From assembly GCF_013364275.1 (NCBI RefSeq), contig NZ_CP054932.1, positions 496,001-560,000 of the forward strand: a DNA stretch of 64,000 nt, read 5' to 3'. Both the position numbers and the translations under genes were made by a program. Each line of letters starts with the position of its first letter. Within the stretch, counting starts at the first letter, position 1. The notes beneath the pieces are model-generated. The model searched no databases. It saw nothing but the letters and a program-made list of their open reading frames with translations, and had not been told where the DNA came from. This stretch comes from Actinomadura sp. NAK00032 (GTDB taxonomy: Bacteria; Actinomycetota; Actinomycetes; Streptosporangiales; Streptosporangiaceae). Positions 17,679-26,169 of this stretch are shown one piece after another.

Positions 17679-18107
17679 GTGCCGGACGAACCGCTGCACC
17701 GGGTGACGTTCCGCCTGTCGTACGGCGACTGCGATCCCGCCGGGATCGTCTACTACGCCAACTACCAGCGCTGGATGGAACGCACCCACACCGAGTGGTG
17801 GTTCCTGCAGGGCCTGCGCTTCGACGACCTCCCGTCCCGCCTGGGCGTGGCGGTCGTCACCCGCGCCGCGTCCGCCGAGTACGAGCGCACCATCACCCTC
17901 TTCGACCAGATCGAATGCCGCCTCTACGCGACCAGCGTGGGCCGCACCTCCTTCACGATGCGCGGCGACTTCATCCGCGAGGACGGCACCCGAGCCAGCA
18001 CGGCCACCCTCACCCTCGTCTGCGTAGACCCGCACATGCCGGAAAAGGCCGTTCCCGTCCCCCCTCCGATGCGCCGCCTCCTCCGGTCCGGGTCCGCCGG
18101 GCGGTGA
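17679..18107 (+). CDS. Acyl-CoA thioesterase, 4-hydroxybenzoyl-CoA type (142 aa)
   Basis: Hot-dog fold protein of the YbgC/4HBT class. The catalytic motif is YGDCDPAGIVYYANYQRWME, with the Asp of DPAGIV expected to act in thioester hydrolysis. The length is normal. It starts at GTG 17679 with AAAGGGAG upstream. Its context suggests it releases CoA from an intermediate of the catabolic pathway. The last codons (about 18084-18107) overlap the start of the IS630 relic, so the extreme C-terminus may have been replaced by insertion-sequence DNA. Confidence 0.85.
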   Translation: MPDEPLHRVTFRLSYGDCDPAGIVYYANYQRWMERTHTEWWFLQGLRFDDLPSRLGVAVVTRAASAEYERTITLFDQIECRLYATSVGRTSFTMRGDFIREDGTRASTATLTLVCVDPHMPEKAVPVPPPMRRLLRSGSAGR

Positions 18108-19059
18108 TCGTCCAGGCGTCGGCGGCCGGGACGCCGGCCCCGGCGATCGCTCGGCTGGTCGCCGCCCATGAGGACACCGTCCGGGACGTGATCCACGACT
18201 TCAACCAGCGAGGACCGGCCTGCCTGGACCCTAACTAGGCGGGAGGCCGTCCCCGCCGCATCACAGGCGATGCCCCCGCGTTCATCATCCAGACGGCCCG
18301 AACGCGCCCGACCAGGCTGGGCCGCCCGTTCACCCGCTGGAGCGTCCGCAAACTCGCCGACCACTGCACGAGCACGGCATCACCTTCCAGCGCACCCGCA
18401 CCTGGAAGACCTCCAACGACCCCGACTTCGACACCGAACCCGACCGGATCGAGGAGGTCACGACCCGGTTTGTGGACCGGTGCTTCGCCTTCGATCAGTT
18501 CGGGCCGCTGTCGATCAGGCCCTGCCACGGCAACGGCTGGGCCGAGCAGGGGCGGCCCGACCGGTTGCCGGCGACCTACCGGCGCACCCACGGTGTCCGC
18601 TACTTCCACGGCTGCTACTCCCTCGGGGACGACACCCTGCGGGGCATCACCCGCCGCGGCAAGAGCGGCGCCAACACCCTGGCCGCGCTGAAGTCCATCC
18701 GCGCCGCCCGCCCCGGACGGCGCCCCGGTCTACGTCATCCTGGACAACCTGTCTGCGAACAAGACACCGCAGATCAGAGCCTGGGCGGCCCGCAACAACG
18801 TCGAACTGTGCCTCACACCGACCTACGCCTCGCGGGCAACCCGATCGAGGCCCAATTCGGGCCGCTGCGCACCTTCGTGATCGGCAACTCCAGCCATCCC
18901 AACCACACCGTGCTCGCTTGGGAGATACAGGCCTACCTGCGCTGGCGCAACGCCAACGCCCGCCATCCCGACGTGCTGGCCGCCCAGCGCCGCGAACGCG
19001 CCCGGGTCCGCAGCGAACGCCGGCAACGCCGGGGACGACCCCGCCCCAAGGCCGCCTAA
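18086..19059 (+). pseudogene. IS630-family transposase relic lacking its N-terminus
   Basis: From 18086 the frame reads VRVRRAVIVQASAAGTP and VAAHEDTVRDVIHDFNQRG, the helix-turn-helix part of IS630 transposases. A TAG at 18236 replaces an expected Trp codon, a deletion and frame change follow near 18364, and single-base shifts occur near 18716 and 18835. The DDE residues are all still encoded: CFAFDQFGPLSI, VYVILDNLSANKT and NPIEAQFGPLRTF. The C-terminus RRQRRGRPRPKAA is intact. The first ~29 residues are missing here but lie inverted at 21566-21655. Confidence 0.88.
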
Positions 19060-19065
19060 TGGGAG

Positions 19066-19290
19066 CTGCGGGGTCGTAGAGACTCGGTAGCCGTAGCCGC
19101 CAGCAGGTGAGCACTCTCGCCGCCGGAAGCGTCCGACTTCTGTGGTCAGACCGTGCCCCTGCTGGCCGGCCGGGAGGCCAGACCGTTGATGGGGTGGCGT
19201 GCCCGCCGATCGGGGCGTGAGCACTAGATCCATTAGGCCGCGTGCCGCGCCTTCCGCAGGCTGCAAGGAGCGAAGTACCTGACCAGGAGG
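19066..19290 (+). ncRNA. Candidate bridge RNA region of the IS110 element
   Basis: About 225 nt without a gene separate the IS630 stop from the IS110 transposase start. IS110-group elements encode their guide (bridge) RNA in the 5' non-coding end (established for IS621 and relatives). Visible structure: stem CTGGCC (19162-19167) / GGCCAG (19176-19181) with an 8-nt loop, and GTGAGCACT duplicated at 19107-19115 and 19217-19225. The assignment rests on position and hairpins; loops and guides are not mapped. Confidence 0.3.
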
Positions 19291-19295
19291 ACGAG

Positions 19296-20522
19296 TTGCT
19301 GCTGATCGGCGATGACTGGGCCGAAGACCACCATGATGTCGAGATCCAGGACGAGGCCGGCCGGAAACTGGCCGCCGCGAGGCTGCCTGAGGGTGTGGAG
19401 GGGATCGCCAAGCTGCACGAGCTCGTCGCCAAGCACGGCGGCGGGGACCTTGACGCCGCCGAGGTCGTGGTCGGGATCGAGACCGACCGCGGCTCGTGGG
19501 TGCAGGCCCTGATCGCCTCCGGCTACCGCGTCTATGCGATCAATCCCCGGCAGGTGGCCCGGTTCAAGGAGCGGTACGCCTCCTCCGGCGCCAAGAGCGA
19601 CAAGGGCGACGCACACGCACTGGCCGACATGGTCCGCATCGACCGGGCCCAACTGCGGCCGGTGGCCGGGGACAGCGCCCAGGCCCAGGCCGTCAAGGTC
19701 GTCGCCCGCGCCCACCAGACCCTGATCTGGGAACGCACCCGCACCTTCCAGCGGCTGCGCAGCATGCTGCGGGAGTACTTCCCCGCCGCCCTGAACGCCT
19801 ACGCCGGCCTGGCCCTGACCAGCACGGACGCACTGGAACTGCTGATCAAGGCACCCACACCGGCAGCCGGGGCCAAGCTGACCCGCACCCAGATCACCGG
19901 TGTCCTGGCCCGCGCCCGCCGACGCGACCGGGACACCAAAGCGGCCGCGATCCAGACCGCGCTGCGCCAACGACAGCTCGGCCTGCCCGAGCCGGTCACC
20001 GCCGCCTACGCGGCCACCGCCACCGCCCACGCCCATCTGATCATCGCGCTGAACGCGCAGATAGCCGCGATCGAGGAGCAGGTGAAGGCCCATTTTCGAA
20101 CGCACCCGGACGCTGAGATCTACCTCTCGATGCCCGGCATCGCGGAGATCACCGGCGCCCGGGTGCTCGCCGAGTTCGGAGACGACCCCACCCGCTACGC
20201 CTCCGCCAAAGCGCGCAAGAACTACGCCGGCACCAGCCCGATCACCCGGGCATCCGGCAAGAGCCACACCGTCCAGGCCCGCTACGTCCGCAACAACCGC
20301 CTCGCCGACGCCCTGCAGACCCAGGCGTTCTCCGCCCTGCGCGCCTCCCCGGGCGCCCGCCGTTACTACGACAAGCAACGGGCCCGCGAGACCGGCTACA
20401 ACCCCGCCCTGCGCCAGCTCGGCAACCGCCTCGTCGGCATCCTCCACGGATGCCTCAAGACCCGCACCCTCTACGACGAAGCAACCGCCTGGTCACACCA
20501 CACCCAATCCCACGCCGCTTGA
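19296..20522 (+). CDS. IS110-family transposase (408 aa), intact
   Basis: The N-terminal RuvC-like (DEDD) domain starts LLIGDDWAEDHHDVEI, with the first Asp, then VVVGIETDRGSW (Glu) and SSGAKSDKGDAHALADMV (Asp pair). The C-terminal Transposase_20 domain has LSMPGIAEITGARVLAEFGD, YAGTSPITRASGK and the serine region around QAFSALRASPGARRYYD. I chose TTG 19296, with AGGAGG 5 nt upstream; a GTG at 19242 would extend it by 18 residues. No frameshift, so it may be active. Confidence 0.9.
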   Translation: MLLIGDDWAEDHHDVEIQDEAGRKLAAARLPEGVEGIAKLHELVAKHGGGDLDAAEVVVGIETDRGSWVQALIASGYRVYAINPRQVARFKERYASSGAKSDKGDAHALADMVRIDRAQLRPVAGDSAQAQAVKVVARAHQTLIWERTRTFQRLRSMLREYFPAALNAYAGLALTSTDALELLIKAPTPAAGAKLTRTQITGVLARARRRDRDTKAAAIQTALRQRQLGLPEPVTAAYAATATAHAHLIIALNAQIAAIEEQVKAHFRTHPDAEIYLSMPGIAEITGARVLAEFGDDPTRYASAKARKNYAGTSPITRASGKSHTVQARYVRNNRLADALQTQAFSALRASPGARRYYDKQRARETGYNPALRQLGNRLVGILHGCLKTRTLYDEATAWSHHTQSHAA

Positions 20523-20544
20523 CACCCAAACGACATGGGGTGTC
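20521..20544 (+). terminator. Hairpin at the IS110 transposase stop
   Basis: GACACCC (20521-20527) pairs with GGGTGTC (20538-20544) around a 10-nt loop. The TGA stop lies at its left edge. It may end transcription or belong to the element's right end. GTCTG-AC-CAGAC follows at 20542-20553. Confidence 0.55.
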
Positions 20545-20551
20545 TGACCAG

Positions 20552-20583
20552 ACCCGGTGAAGGTTCGTGGTCACCGCACCAGC
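20552..20583. repeat. IS630 right terminal repeat (32 bp)
   Basis: The sequence starting ACCCGGTGAAGGTTCGTGG matches 21749-21780 at 29 of 32 positions in the same orientation. Its direction relative to the transposase body fits the right end of the IS630 relic. Confidence 0.7.
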
Positions 20584-20702
20584 CGTACTCGGTCATGATC
20601 TTGGTGACAGTCGGGTGATGGGTGGCTCAGTTCTCGCGCTGCCATCGTCGATGAACCTTGTGGTGCCTTGCCGCGTCCCATCCCCAAAGGTGAGAAGGGG
20701 CG

Positions 20703-21239
20703 GTGGGGGATGTGACGCGCGGGCAGCGGTTGTCGATAGGGGCGACGTCGAAGAGTTGGACCATCTTCTGGGCACTGCTGGCACCTCTTGCTCTCGTACC
20801 GCCGGTCATCTCGCTCGTCTTGGTGCTGATCGGGCAGGGCACCGCGGCTTTCGTGTTGCTGGCCTTCCCCGTTGTCGTCGGTCCGGCCGTGCTGGTGCGG
20901 GGCCTTGCAGAGCGTCGGAAGGCGTTCTGGCTGGACGGGCCCGTGCTCATCCAGCGACGGGTAGTACGCGGATACGCGGAATGCGATCTACGCACCGCCC
21001 GATTCACGTTGCACAGGTCAGCGATGACCATGAGCGGTCGGCCGGAGCCCCGCTTGCTGATCGTCCGCCCTCCCGGCCAAGCGGCGATCCGCCTGCCGCT
21101 CGGAACCTCGGATGATCCCCTGCGCCCTCCTCCCCCGCACGAACTCGAAGCCCTGATTCGCGCCGTCTCAGCAAATCGCACCGACCCCAACGCCCCGGGA
21201 ATCGTCCGCCGCCTGGGCCAGTTGGCCGAAACCTGGTAG
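20703..21239 (+). CDS. Membrane protein of unknown function (178 aa)
   Basis: GTG 20703 begins MGDVTRGQRLSIGATSKSW. Two hydrophobic segments follow at ~20-45 (TIFWALLAPLALVPPVISLV) and ~48-68. A cytosolic beta-rich region resembles a PH-like membrane-associated domain (FWLDGPVLIQRRVVRGYAEC, then LLIVRPPGQAAIRLPLG). It lies between the two IS630 ends, inside the segment proposed to be inverted. No family is firmly recognised. Confidence 0.6.
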   Translation: MGDVTRGQRLSIGATSKSWTIFWALLAPLALVPPVISLVLVLIGQGTAAFVLLAFPVVVGPAVLVRGLAERRKAFWLDGPVLIQRRVVRGYAECDLRTARFTLHRSAMTMSGRPEPRLLIVRPPGQAAIRLPLGTSDDPLRPPPPHELEALIRAVSANRTDPNAPGIVRRLGQLAETW

Positions 21240-21565
21240 TGCGGAGCCGCAGGATTTCGGCGCGGCCGTCATTACCTCACCGCCGGCGGCACTGCCGGCC
21301 GACCGTCCCGGAACGAGGGGTCCATCCACTCCGCGACCTTCTCCGGCGACGGCTTCCGTTTGGCCGAGCGCCACACGCGAAAGAACACCACCACGTAGGC
21401 CGCAGACAGCGTCACCGCGCGCCGTACTCGATGTCGTGCTTCTCCCCCAGGATCGAGGGAGAACGCCGGGGTCGAGATCGTTGCAACCAGCCCGACCAGC
21501 CATGCAGCACACGCCATCGCTCGAACTCGGCGGCGCCTAGCTGTACTTGGCCATGATCTCGGTGA
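21240..21565. other. Degenerate DNA between small membrane gene and IS630 fragment
   Basis: No complete gene. A minus-strand frame ending at 21272 has protein-like text (AAYVVVFFRVWRSAKRKPSP, EKVAEWMDPSFRDG) and could be the end of a decayed gene. Bases 21537-21566 match 20579-20608 at about 25 of 30 positions, so sequence at the rearrangement border is duplicated. Confidence 0.4.
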
Positions 21566-21655
21566 GACCGATTCGTGCCTGCCCCGCCGGATGATCTGCA
21601 GCAGCCGGCGCCCCTCGTCCTCGGTTGACTGCCGCGCTCTGACCGGTTCTGCCAC
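21566..21655 (-). pseudogene. IS630 transposase N-terminal fragment (30 codons)
   Basis: On the minus strand GTG 21655 opens MAEPVRARQSTEDEGRRLLQ followed by IIRRGRHESV, the usual start of IS630 transposases of this group. The family text then breaks exactly after ESV; its expected continuation VRVRRA is at 18086 on the plus strand. Both breakpoints share CGGTC. Confidence 0.75.
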
Positions 21656-21748
21656 CAGCCCGGCCTCCCCTCTCGACAACGACCCGTCGCCATCAAGGGC
21701 GAAGCCGATCAACTCCCACAACCCGGACCCGGCCCGGCGTGTCACCCA

Positions 21749-21780
21749 ACCCGGCGAACGTTCGTGGTCACCGCACTAGC
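21749..21780. repeat. IS630 left terminal repeat (32 bp)
   Basis: Read on the minus strand it begins GCTAGTGCGGTGACC and leads into the IS630 N-terminal fragment. It matches 20552-20583 at 29 of 32 positions. It overlaps the stop codon (21776-21778) of the enoyl-reductase-like gene, so the insertion sequence landed at that TA dinucleotide. Confidence 0.7.
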
Positions 21781-22792
21781 TGATCTTCCAGGTGACTCCG
21801 CCGGGGGCGAGGGCGTCCAGGAACGAAGCCGCCGGGAGCACCTCGGCAGGCGCCCGGACCCCGGCAGGACCGTTGAGCCTGAGCGTGCCCTCGGCGGCGA
21901 TCGCCGCGGTCGTGCCGTACGTGTCGAAGCCCTGGGCGATCCCGGTGGCGCGGCGGCCGTCCGAGGTGGTGGCCACCACGACGACCGTCCACCGCTGCCC
22001 CTGACGGGCGACGGCGTCCGGGCCCTCGGGGAACGCGTTGACGGCATCCTCGGGCACGGTCGCGCCGGAGAACCGCGCGGCAAGATCGGCCTCGACGAAC
22101 CCCTGGACATGCTCGACCTGGACGTGCCTGGGAATGCTGGCGATCTCCGGCAGCGCGAACCTGGCCATCGCCACAGCACCCTGGCCGGGGAACTCCAGCT
22201 CGGCGAGCCGGGGCGGGGCATCGGCGCGCCACTCGCCGCCTTCATAGACGAGGCCGCCGGACTTGACGACGTCCGCCGTCCCGAGGAGCGACCGCATCGA
22301 ACCGCGGGACATCCCTCCGCCGCCGGTCGCCGAGTGCCCGGTGAGAACCTCGTGCAGCGGCTCGCCCAGATGATCGGCCAGGAGGCGGGCGAGGAGGTCT
22401 CCGGGAACACCGCCGTCGGTCATCGCGGGCGTGACGATCACTCCCGCGCGCCGCGCGTCCTCCGAGCAACTGTCGTATATGCGCTTGATGTGGAGCTGCT
22501 CGCCCGAGGTGTCGACGTAGTGGCACCCGGCGGCGATGGCGGCGCGGACGACGGTCGTCCCCGCCGGAGTGAACGGCCCCGCGCAGTTGACGACCGCGTC
22601 CACGCCCCGGAAGGCGGCGACGAGCTCGTCATGGTCGATCCCGGCGGTACGGGTCTCGCGGCCCGCGCCGACGCCGGCGAGCCGCTCTGCGTTACGCCCC
22701 ACCAGGACGACCTCGGCATCGCGCCGCTCCAGCTCGTCGAGGACGAGCCTGCCCTGGTAGCCGTAGGCGCCGTAGATTGCGATCTTCTTCAT
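21776..22792 (-). CDS. Saccharopine dehydrogenase-like/trans-acting enoyl reductase family protein (338 aa)
   Basis: N-terminal Rossmann motif IAIYGAYGYQGRLVLDEL (residues 4-21), then VVLVGRNAERLAGVGAG, DAVVNCAGPFTPAGTTVV and AAGCHYVDTSGEQLHIKRIY, the typical saccharopine dehydrogenase-like core. The C-terminal part lacks features that would give a substrate. It is divergent from the AraC regulator over 74 bp, which suggests regulation by it. The 3' end abuts an IS630 terminal repeat; the natural C-terminus may end slightly differently. Confidence 0.82.
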   Translation of the reverse strand: MKKIAIYGAYGYQGRLVLDELERRDAEVVLVGRNAERLAGVGAGRETRTAGIDHDELVAAFRGVDAVVNCAGPFTPAGTTVVRAAIAAGCHYVDTSGEQLHIKRIYDSCSEDARRAGVIVTPAMTDGGVPGDLLARLLADHLGEPLHEVLTGHSATGGGGMSRGSMRSLLGTADVVKSGGLVYEGGEWRADAPPRLAELEFPGQGAVAMARFALPEIASIPRHVQVEHVQGFVEADLAARFSGATVPEDAVNAFPEGPDAVARQGQRWTVVVVATTSDGRRATGIAQGFDTYGTTAAIAAEGTLRLNGPAGVRAPAEVLPAASFLDALAPGGVTWKIS

Positions 22793-22866
22793 GGGTTCGA
22801 ACCTAGAGGCCCGGTATGAGATCGTGAATAATCAATTGTCTCGCTTGGATACGTGATCGTCTCATC

Positions 22867-23760
22867 ATGGACGTGCTCAGTGACGTGATCGCCTCCGTCC
22901 GGACGGGCCTCCCGCATTCGGCCCGCTCCGCCAAGCGGGCGCCCTGGGGTGGCTGGTTCCAAGCCTCGTCCGCCGCCGGGTTCCACGTGATGCTGGACGG
23001 GACGGCCTGGCTGGTGCCGCCGACCGGCGAGCCGGTGCCGGTCGGTCCCGGCGAAGTGGTGTTCCTGCCCCAGGGCAGCCCCCACGGCCTGACCGACGAC
23101 CCGTCCAGGCCGCTGCAGTCCTACGAGCGGGTCGCCCTGAACGAGGTGATCGCTGTGGAGGACGACAGCGCCGACGCGGTCACGCTCTGCGGGGCATACC
23201 GAACAGACCGGGCACACTCACACCCACTCCTCGACGACCTGCCCGAGATCATTCATCTCCCCGCCGGGACCGGCCGGCATCCACGCCTCCAGGCCGCGAT
23301 CGACCTGCTCGCCGCCGAGATGGAGTGTCCCGGGCCCGGCACCGACGCCGCCGTCCCGGCCCTACTCGACACGCTGCTGCTCTTCATCCTGCGGGCCTGG
23401 TACGAGGAGCAGTCGGACGCCGGATGGGCCGGCGCCCTCGGCGACCCCGGCGTCAGCACGGCGCTGCGCGCCATGCACGACGACATCGCGAGGGCCTGGA
23501 CGGTCGAGGAACTGGGCAGGACGGCAGGACTGTCCCGGGCGGCGTTCGCGCGCCGATTCACGGCCCTGGTCGGACGCCCGCCACTCGGCTACCTCACCTG
23601 GTGGCGCCTGACGACGGCGGCGCGCATCCTGATCCGCGAAGACGTACCCCTGGCCGCGATCGCAAAACGCGTCGGATACGCCTCGGAGTACGCCTTCGCC
23701 AACGCCTTCAAACGCGAGTTCGGCACACCTCCAGGCCGCTACCGCTCCAGCCACCGCTGA
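22867..23760 (+). CDS. AraC-family regulator with N-terminal cupin_6 domain (297 aa)
   Basis: Residues 1-180 form a cupin-type sensor (FHVMLDGTAWLVPPTGEPVP, VVFLPQGSPHGLTDDPSRPL). Residues ~200-297 hold the double helix-turn-helix AraC domain: WTVEELGRTAGLSRAAFARR, FTALVGRPPLGYLTWWRL, AAIAKRVGYASEYAFANAFK and REFGTPPGRYR. ATG 22867 is 74 bp from the divergent enoyl-reductase-like gene. ATGAGA (22816-22821) and TCTCAT (22860-22865) form a small inverted repeat in that gap, a possible operator. Confidence 0.9.
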   Translation: MDVLSDVIASVRTGLPHSARSAKRAPWGGWFQASSAAGFHVMLDGTAWLVPPTGEPVPVGPGEVVFLPQGSPHGLTDDPSRPLQSYERVALNEVIAVEDDSADAVTLCGAYRTDRAHSHPLLDDLPEIIHLPAGTGRHPRLQAAIDLLAAEMECPGPGTDAAVPALLDTLLLFILRAWYEEQSDAGWAGALGDPGVSTALRAMHDDIARAWTVEELGRTAGLSRAAFARRFTALVGRPPLGYLTWWRLTTAARILIREDVPLAAIAKRVGYASEYAFANAFKREFGTPPGRYRSSHR

Positions 23761-23871
23761 AGAAACGGCGGCACATCCATCGCTGCAAAAATGTGATGCC
23801 GCAGCAGTACTCAACAGCTTACGATCTTGGCCCGGAACTCTTTCATGCACTGTTTCGGAGAGGGCGGGATC

Positions 23872-25146
23872 GTGAATCGTTTAGGAAGATGGAGGGCGGT
23901 ACTGGTCGCGCTGGCGGCCGTCATGCTCGGATTCTCGGGCCTGGCGTCACCGGCCGTCGCCGAAGTATCGCCGACAGCTTGCGGTCCGTGGCTGAAAGCG
24001 CTGGACCTGCCGAGCGAGAAAATCCACTCGGGGGGAGAGGCGCAAGGCGTCCTGAAGGTGAGTTGCCCGTCACCGGTTCCGCTCGTCGTGGCGCTGACGT
24101 CCGCGGACACGTCCTGGGTGAGCGTGCCGGAAAGGGTCGTGGTGCCGGCCGGAGCAACCGAGGCGGCCTTCCCGATCCGCACGCACCAGCCGGACTACAT
24201 CTACGGTGACCTCCCCGTAGCACTGACGGCGAAGCTGCGCGGCCGGACGCTGACGCAACCGGTCACCCTGCAACCCGGACTGAAGTTCGTCGACTTCGGC
24301 GACCGCACCTCGGTCTACAGCGGCGACGACGTATTCCTCACCGTCGGCATCAACGGCACGGCGCCCGAGGGCGGGATGGTCATCTCGTTGGAGAGCGACA
24401 ACCCAGCCCTGAAGCTCCCGGCCAGCGTCAAGATTCCCCGCGGTGCCCTCGGCATCGGCGTTCCGCAGGTGAAGAGCACGCGCATTCCAGAGGACGCGGA
24501 CGCCACCGTGACCGCCAAGCTTCCAGGCCAGAGTCTCAGCGCCACCATCAAGCTGCTCGCGTGGAACTACGACCCCGGCGACTGGAGCTTCACCGGACCG
24601 GCCGAGACGTACGGCGGGGTCTACTACAACATGACCCTGAACCTGCCGAACCCGGTGCCGCATGGCGGAATCACGGTCACCTTCAGTTCCGACAACCCGA
24701 AACTCCAGTACCCGCCCAGCCCTCGGCAGTACCCGGAGGGTTACACCGGAACATCTCAGGTCCAGGTCTCGATGCCGCCCGATATCGACGGCGACGTCAC
24801 CATCACGGCGAATATCGAGGGTGTGGGGACCCGGAGTCATACCGTGCGGGTGCATCCCGGTCTCGTCGGGTTGGACGTCGAACCGATGCTCATCACGGGC
24901 GGGGAGCCTTTCGTGGCCACCGTCCGCCTCGGGACGGCCACGAGCGTGCCGATCACCGTCCAGCTCGAAAGCAGTGACCCGGTGGTCCAACTCCCCGCCG
25001 AGGTGACCATCCCGGCGGGCCAGTCTTCGGCCACCGTCCAGGGGACGACGTCTGCGGTGAGCGACTTCGCGTCCTCCACCCTCACGGCACGACTCCCGAA
25101 CGGCAGTACCTGGGAGACCACCGTCTTCCTGGATGCCGCGTCCTGA
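23872..25146 (+). CDS. Secreted protein with repeated Ig-like/beta domains (424 aa)
   Basis: GTG 23872 follows GAGAGGGCGGG. The start reads MNRLGRWRAVLVALAAVMLG, then SGLASPAVAEV, a Sec signal peptide. The mature part has about four ~95-residue beta-rich repeats, each with a pattern like VVALTSADTSWVSVPERVVV / ISLESDNPALKLPASVKIPR / VQLESSDPVVQLPAEVTIPA followed by VTAKLPGQS or LTARLPNGS. This recalls bacterial Ig-like (Big/CalX-type) repeats. One cysteine pair is near the N-terminus. Extracellular; role unknown. Confidence 0.8.
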   Translation: MNRLGRWRAVLVALAAVMLGFSGLASPAVAEVSPTACGPWLKALDLPSEKIHSGGEAQGVLKVSCPSPVPLVVALTSADTSWVSVPERVVVPAGATEAAFPIRTHQPDYIYGDLPVALTAKLRGRTLTQPVTLQPGLKFVDFGDRTSVYSGDDVFLTVGINGTAPEGGMVISLESDNPALKLPASVKIPRGALGIGVPQVKSTRIPEDADATVTAKLPGQSLSATIKLLAWNYDPGDWSFTGPAETYGGVYYNMTLNLPNPVPHGGITVTFSSDNPKLQYPPSPRQYPEGYTGTSQVQVSMPPDIDGDVTITANIEGVGTRSHTVRVHPGLVGLDVEPMLITGGEPFVATVRLGTATSVPITVQLESSDPVVQLPAEVTIPAGQSSATVQGTTSAVSDFASSTLTARLPNGSTWETTVFLDAAS

Positions 25147-25155
25147 CCGCCCACC

Positions 25156-25195
25156 GGCCCTCGGGCTTCCTGCCAGTCCAGGAGGTCCGAGGGCC
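25156..25195. terminator. Bidirectional hairpin terminator
   Basis: GGCCCTCGG (25156-25164) pairs with CCGAGGGCC (25187-25195); TCCTG/CAGGA adds an inner stem. It lies between the convergent secreted-protein and RidA-like genes. Confidence 0.75.
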
Positions 25196-25234
25196 GAACA
25201 CGGCAAGAGCGCCCGCCGCTGAGCACGTCCTGCG

Positions 25235-25642
25235 TCAGTCGATGACCGCTGCGACGGCCTCGATCTCCACCAACTGGTCGTGGTAGCCGAGGACGGTCAC
25301 GCCCATCAGGGTGCTGGGCACGTCGTGGTCACCGAACGCGTCGCGCACGACCTGCCAGGCCGTCACCAGATCCTCCTGGCGGGTGGACGCGACGAGGACC
25401 CGCGTGCTGACGACGTCCTCCAGTGAGGCACCGGCGTCCGCAAGGGCGGTTCGGAGGTTATCGACGCACGTGGCCGCCTGCCCCGCGTAGTCGCCGATCG
25501 CGGCCGTGGAGCCGTCCGCGTTGAGCGGGCACGACCCCGCGAGGAAGATGAGCCGCGCCTCGGCGGGCGCGGTGGCCGCGTACGCGTACTCGGCGACGTC
25601 CGAGAGCGACGCGGAACGAATCAAGGTGACGGCACGGGCCAT
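25235..25642 (-). CDS. RidA/YjgF-family protein (135 aa)
   Basis: Small trimeric imine/enamine deaminase-type fold: YAYAATAPAEARLIFLAGSC, GDYAGQAATCVDNLRTALAD, VVSTRVLVASTRQEDLVTAW and a C-terminal DQLVEIEAVAAV with the conserved EIEA. The Arg that binds carboxylates in true RidA (usually before the last strand) is not obvious, so it may be one of the Rid2-7 type relatives. Single gene, convergent with the secreted protein. Confidence 0.85.
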   Translation of the reverse strand: MARAVTLIRSASLSDVAEYAYAATAPAEARLIFLAGSCPLNADGSTAAIGDYAGQAATCVDNLRTALADAGASLEDVVSTRVLVASTRQEDLVTAWQVVRDAFGDHDVPSTLMGVTVLGYHDQLVEIEAVAAVID

Positions 25643-25918
25643 GAAGACTCCCCTAGAGATGACCAGCGGTCTCGCGATCGTCTCAGCGAAGAGGCAACGC
25701 CCTCACCTGATTTTTGGTCCCGCGCGCCGTCCACGACCGGGGCTGTGGCAGGCAATCACCTTGGCGGTGGCCTCCTCCCGCAATGACGTGACGGTGATGT
25801 GGCTCTCCGTGACTGGCAAGGCAGGACGGCATTCCCGGATGCTTGCTCAAGCCCACTGCCGAGGATGAACGTGGAACCCGTGCCGTGTTGGGGCACCCTC
25901 GACCAGGGAGTGCGCGTT

Positions 25919-26169
25919 ATGGCGCTGCGTTTCCTCGGCAAGGACCCGGACAGCAAGGACGGCGACTCGCCTTCGCTAGGTATGACGACGATGACGGCAG
26001 CGTGGTGGTACAGGGATGGAAGAAAGGCGCCCCGGCGGTGGTCGCCGAACTACTGGAGACCTCCGGCCGGGACCGCATCCCGCCGCACGAGGACGTGGTC
26101 CGGATTCCGGGCCGTCTTCCGCCACTGCTCAGGGAGTTGGCGAATGAGCACGATCCCCACGCCCGCTGA
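25919..26169 (+). pseudogene. Decayed small gene of the type upstream of DUF6879 genes
   Basis: ATG 25919 opens MALRFLGKDPDSKDGDSPS. The sense then continues in another frame as YDDDDGSVVVQGWKKGAP, AVVAELLETSGRDR and IPPHEDVVRIPGRLPPLLRE. This layout (a short protein with QGWK and IPxHExVVRIP) is the one commonly found before DUF6879 genes in Streptomyces-like genomes, from memory of those neighbourhoods. The frame change is near 25975. The start of the next gene overlaps its end. Confidence 0.55.

Larger units (their letters stand above)
18086..20583 (+). mobile_element. IS630 relic interrupted by an IS110-family element
   Basis: The transposase body at 18086-19059 is followed by a complete IS110-type element and then by a 32-bp sequence (20552-20583) that matches the IS630 end found at 21749-21780. 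The simplest reading is that IS110 landed between the IS630 stop codon and its right terminal repeat. Exact IS110 borders are not determined: this family has no terminal inverted repeats. Confidence 0.6.
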
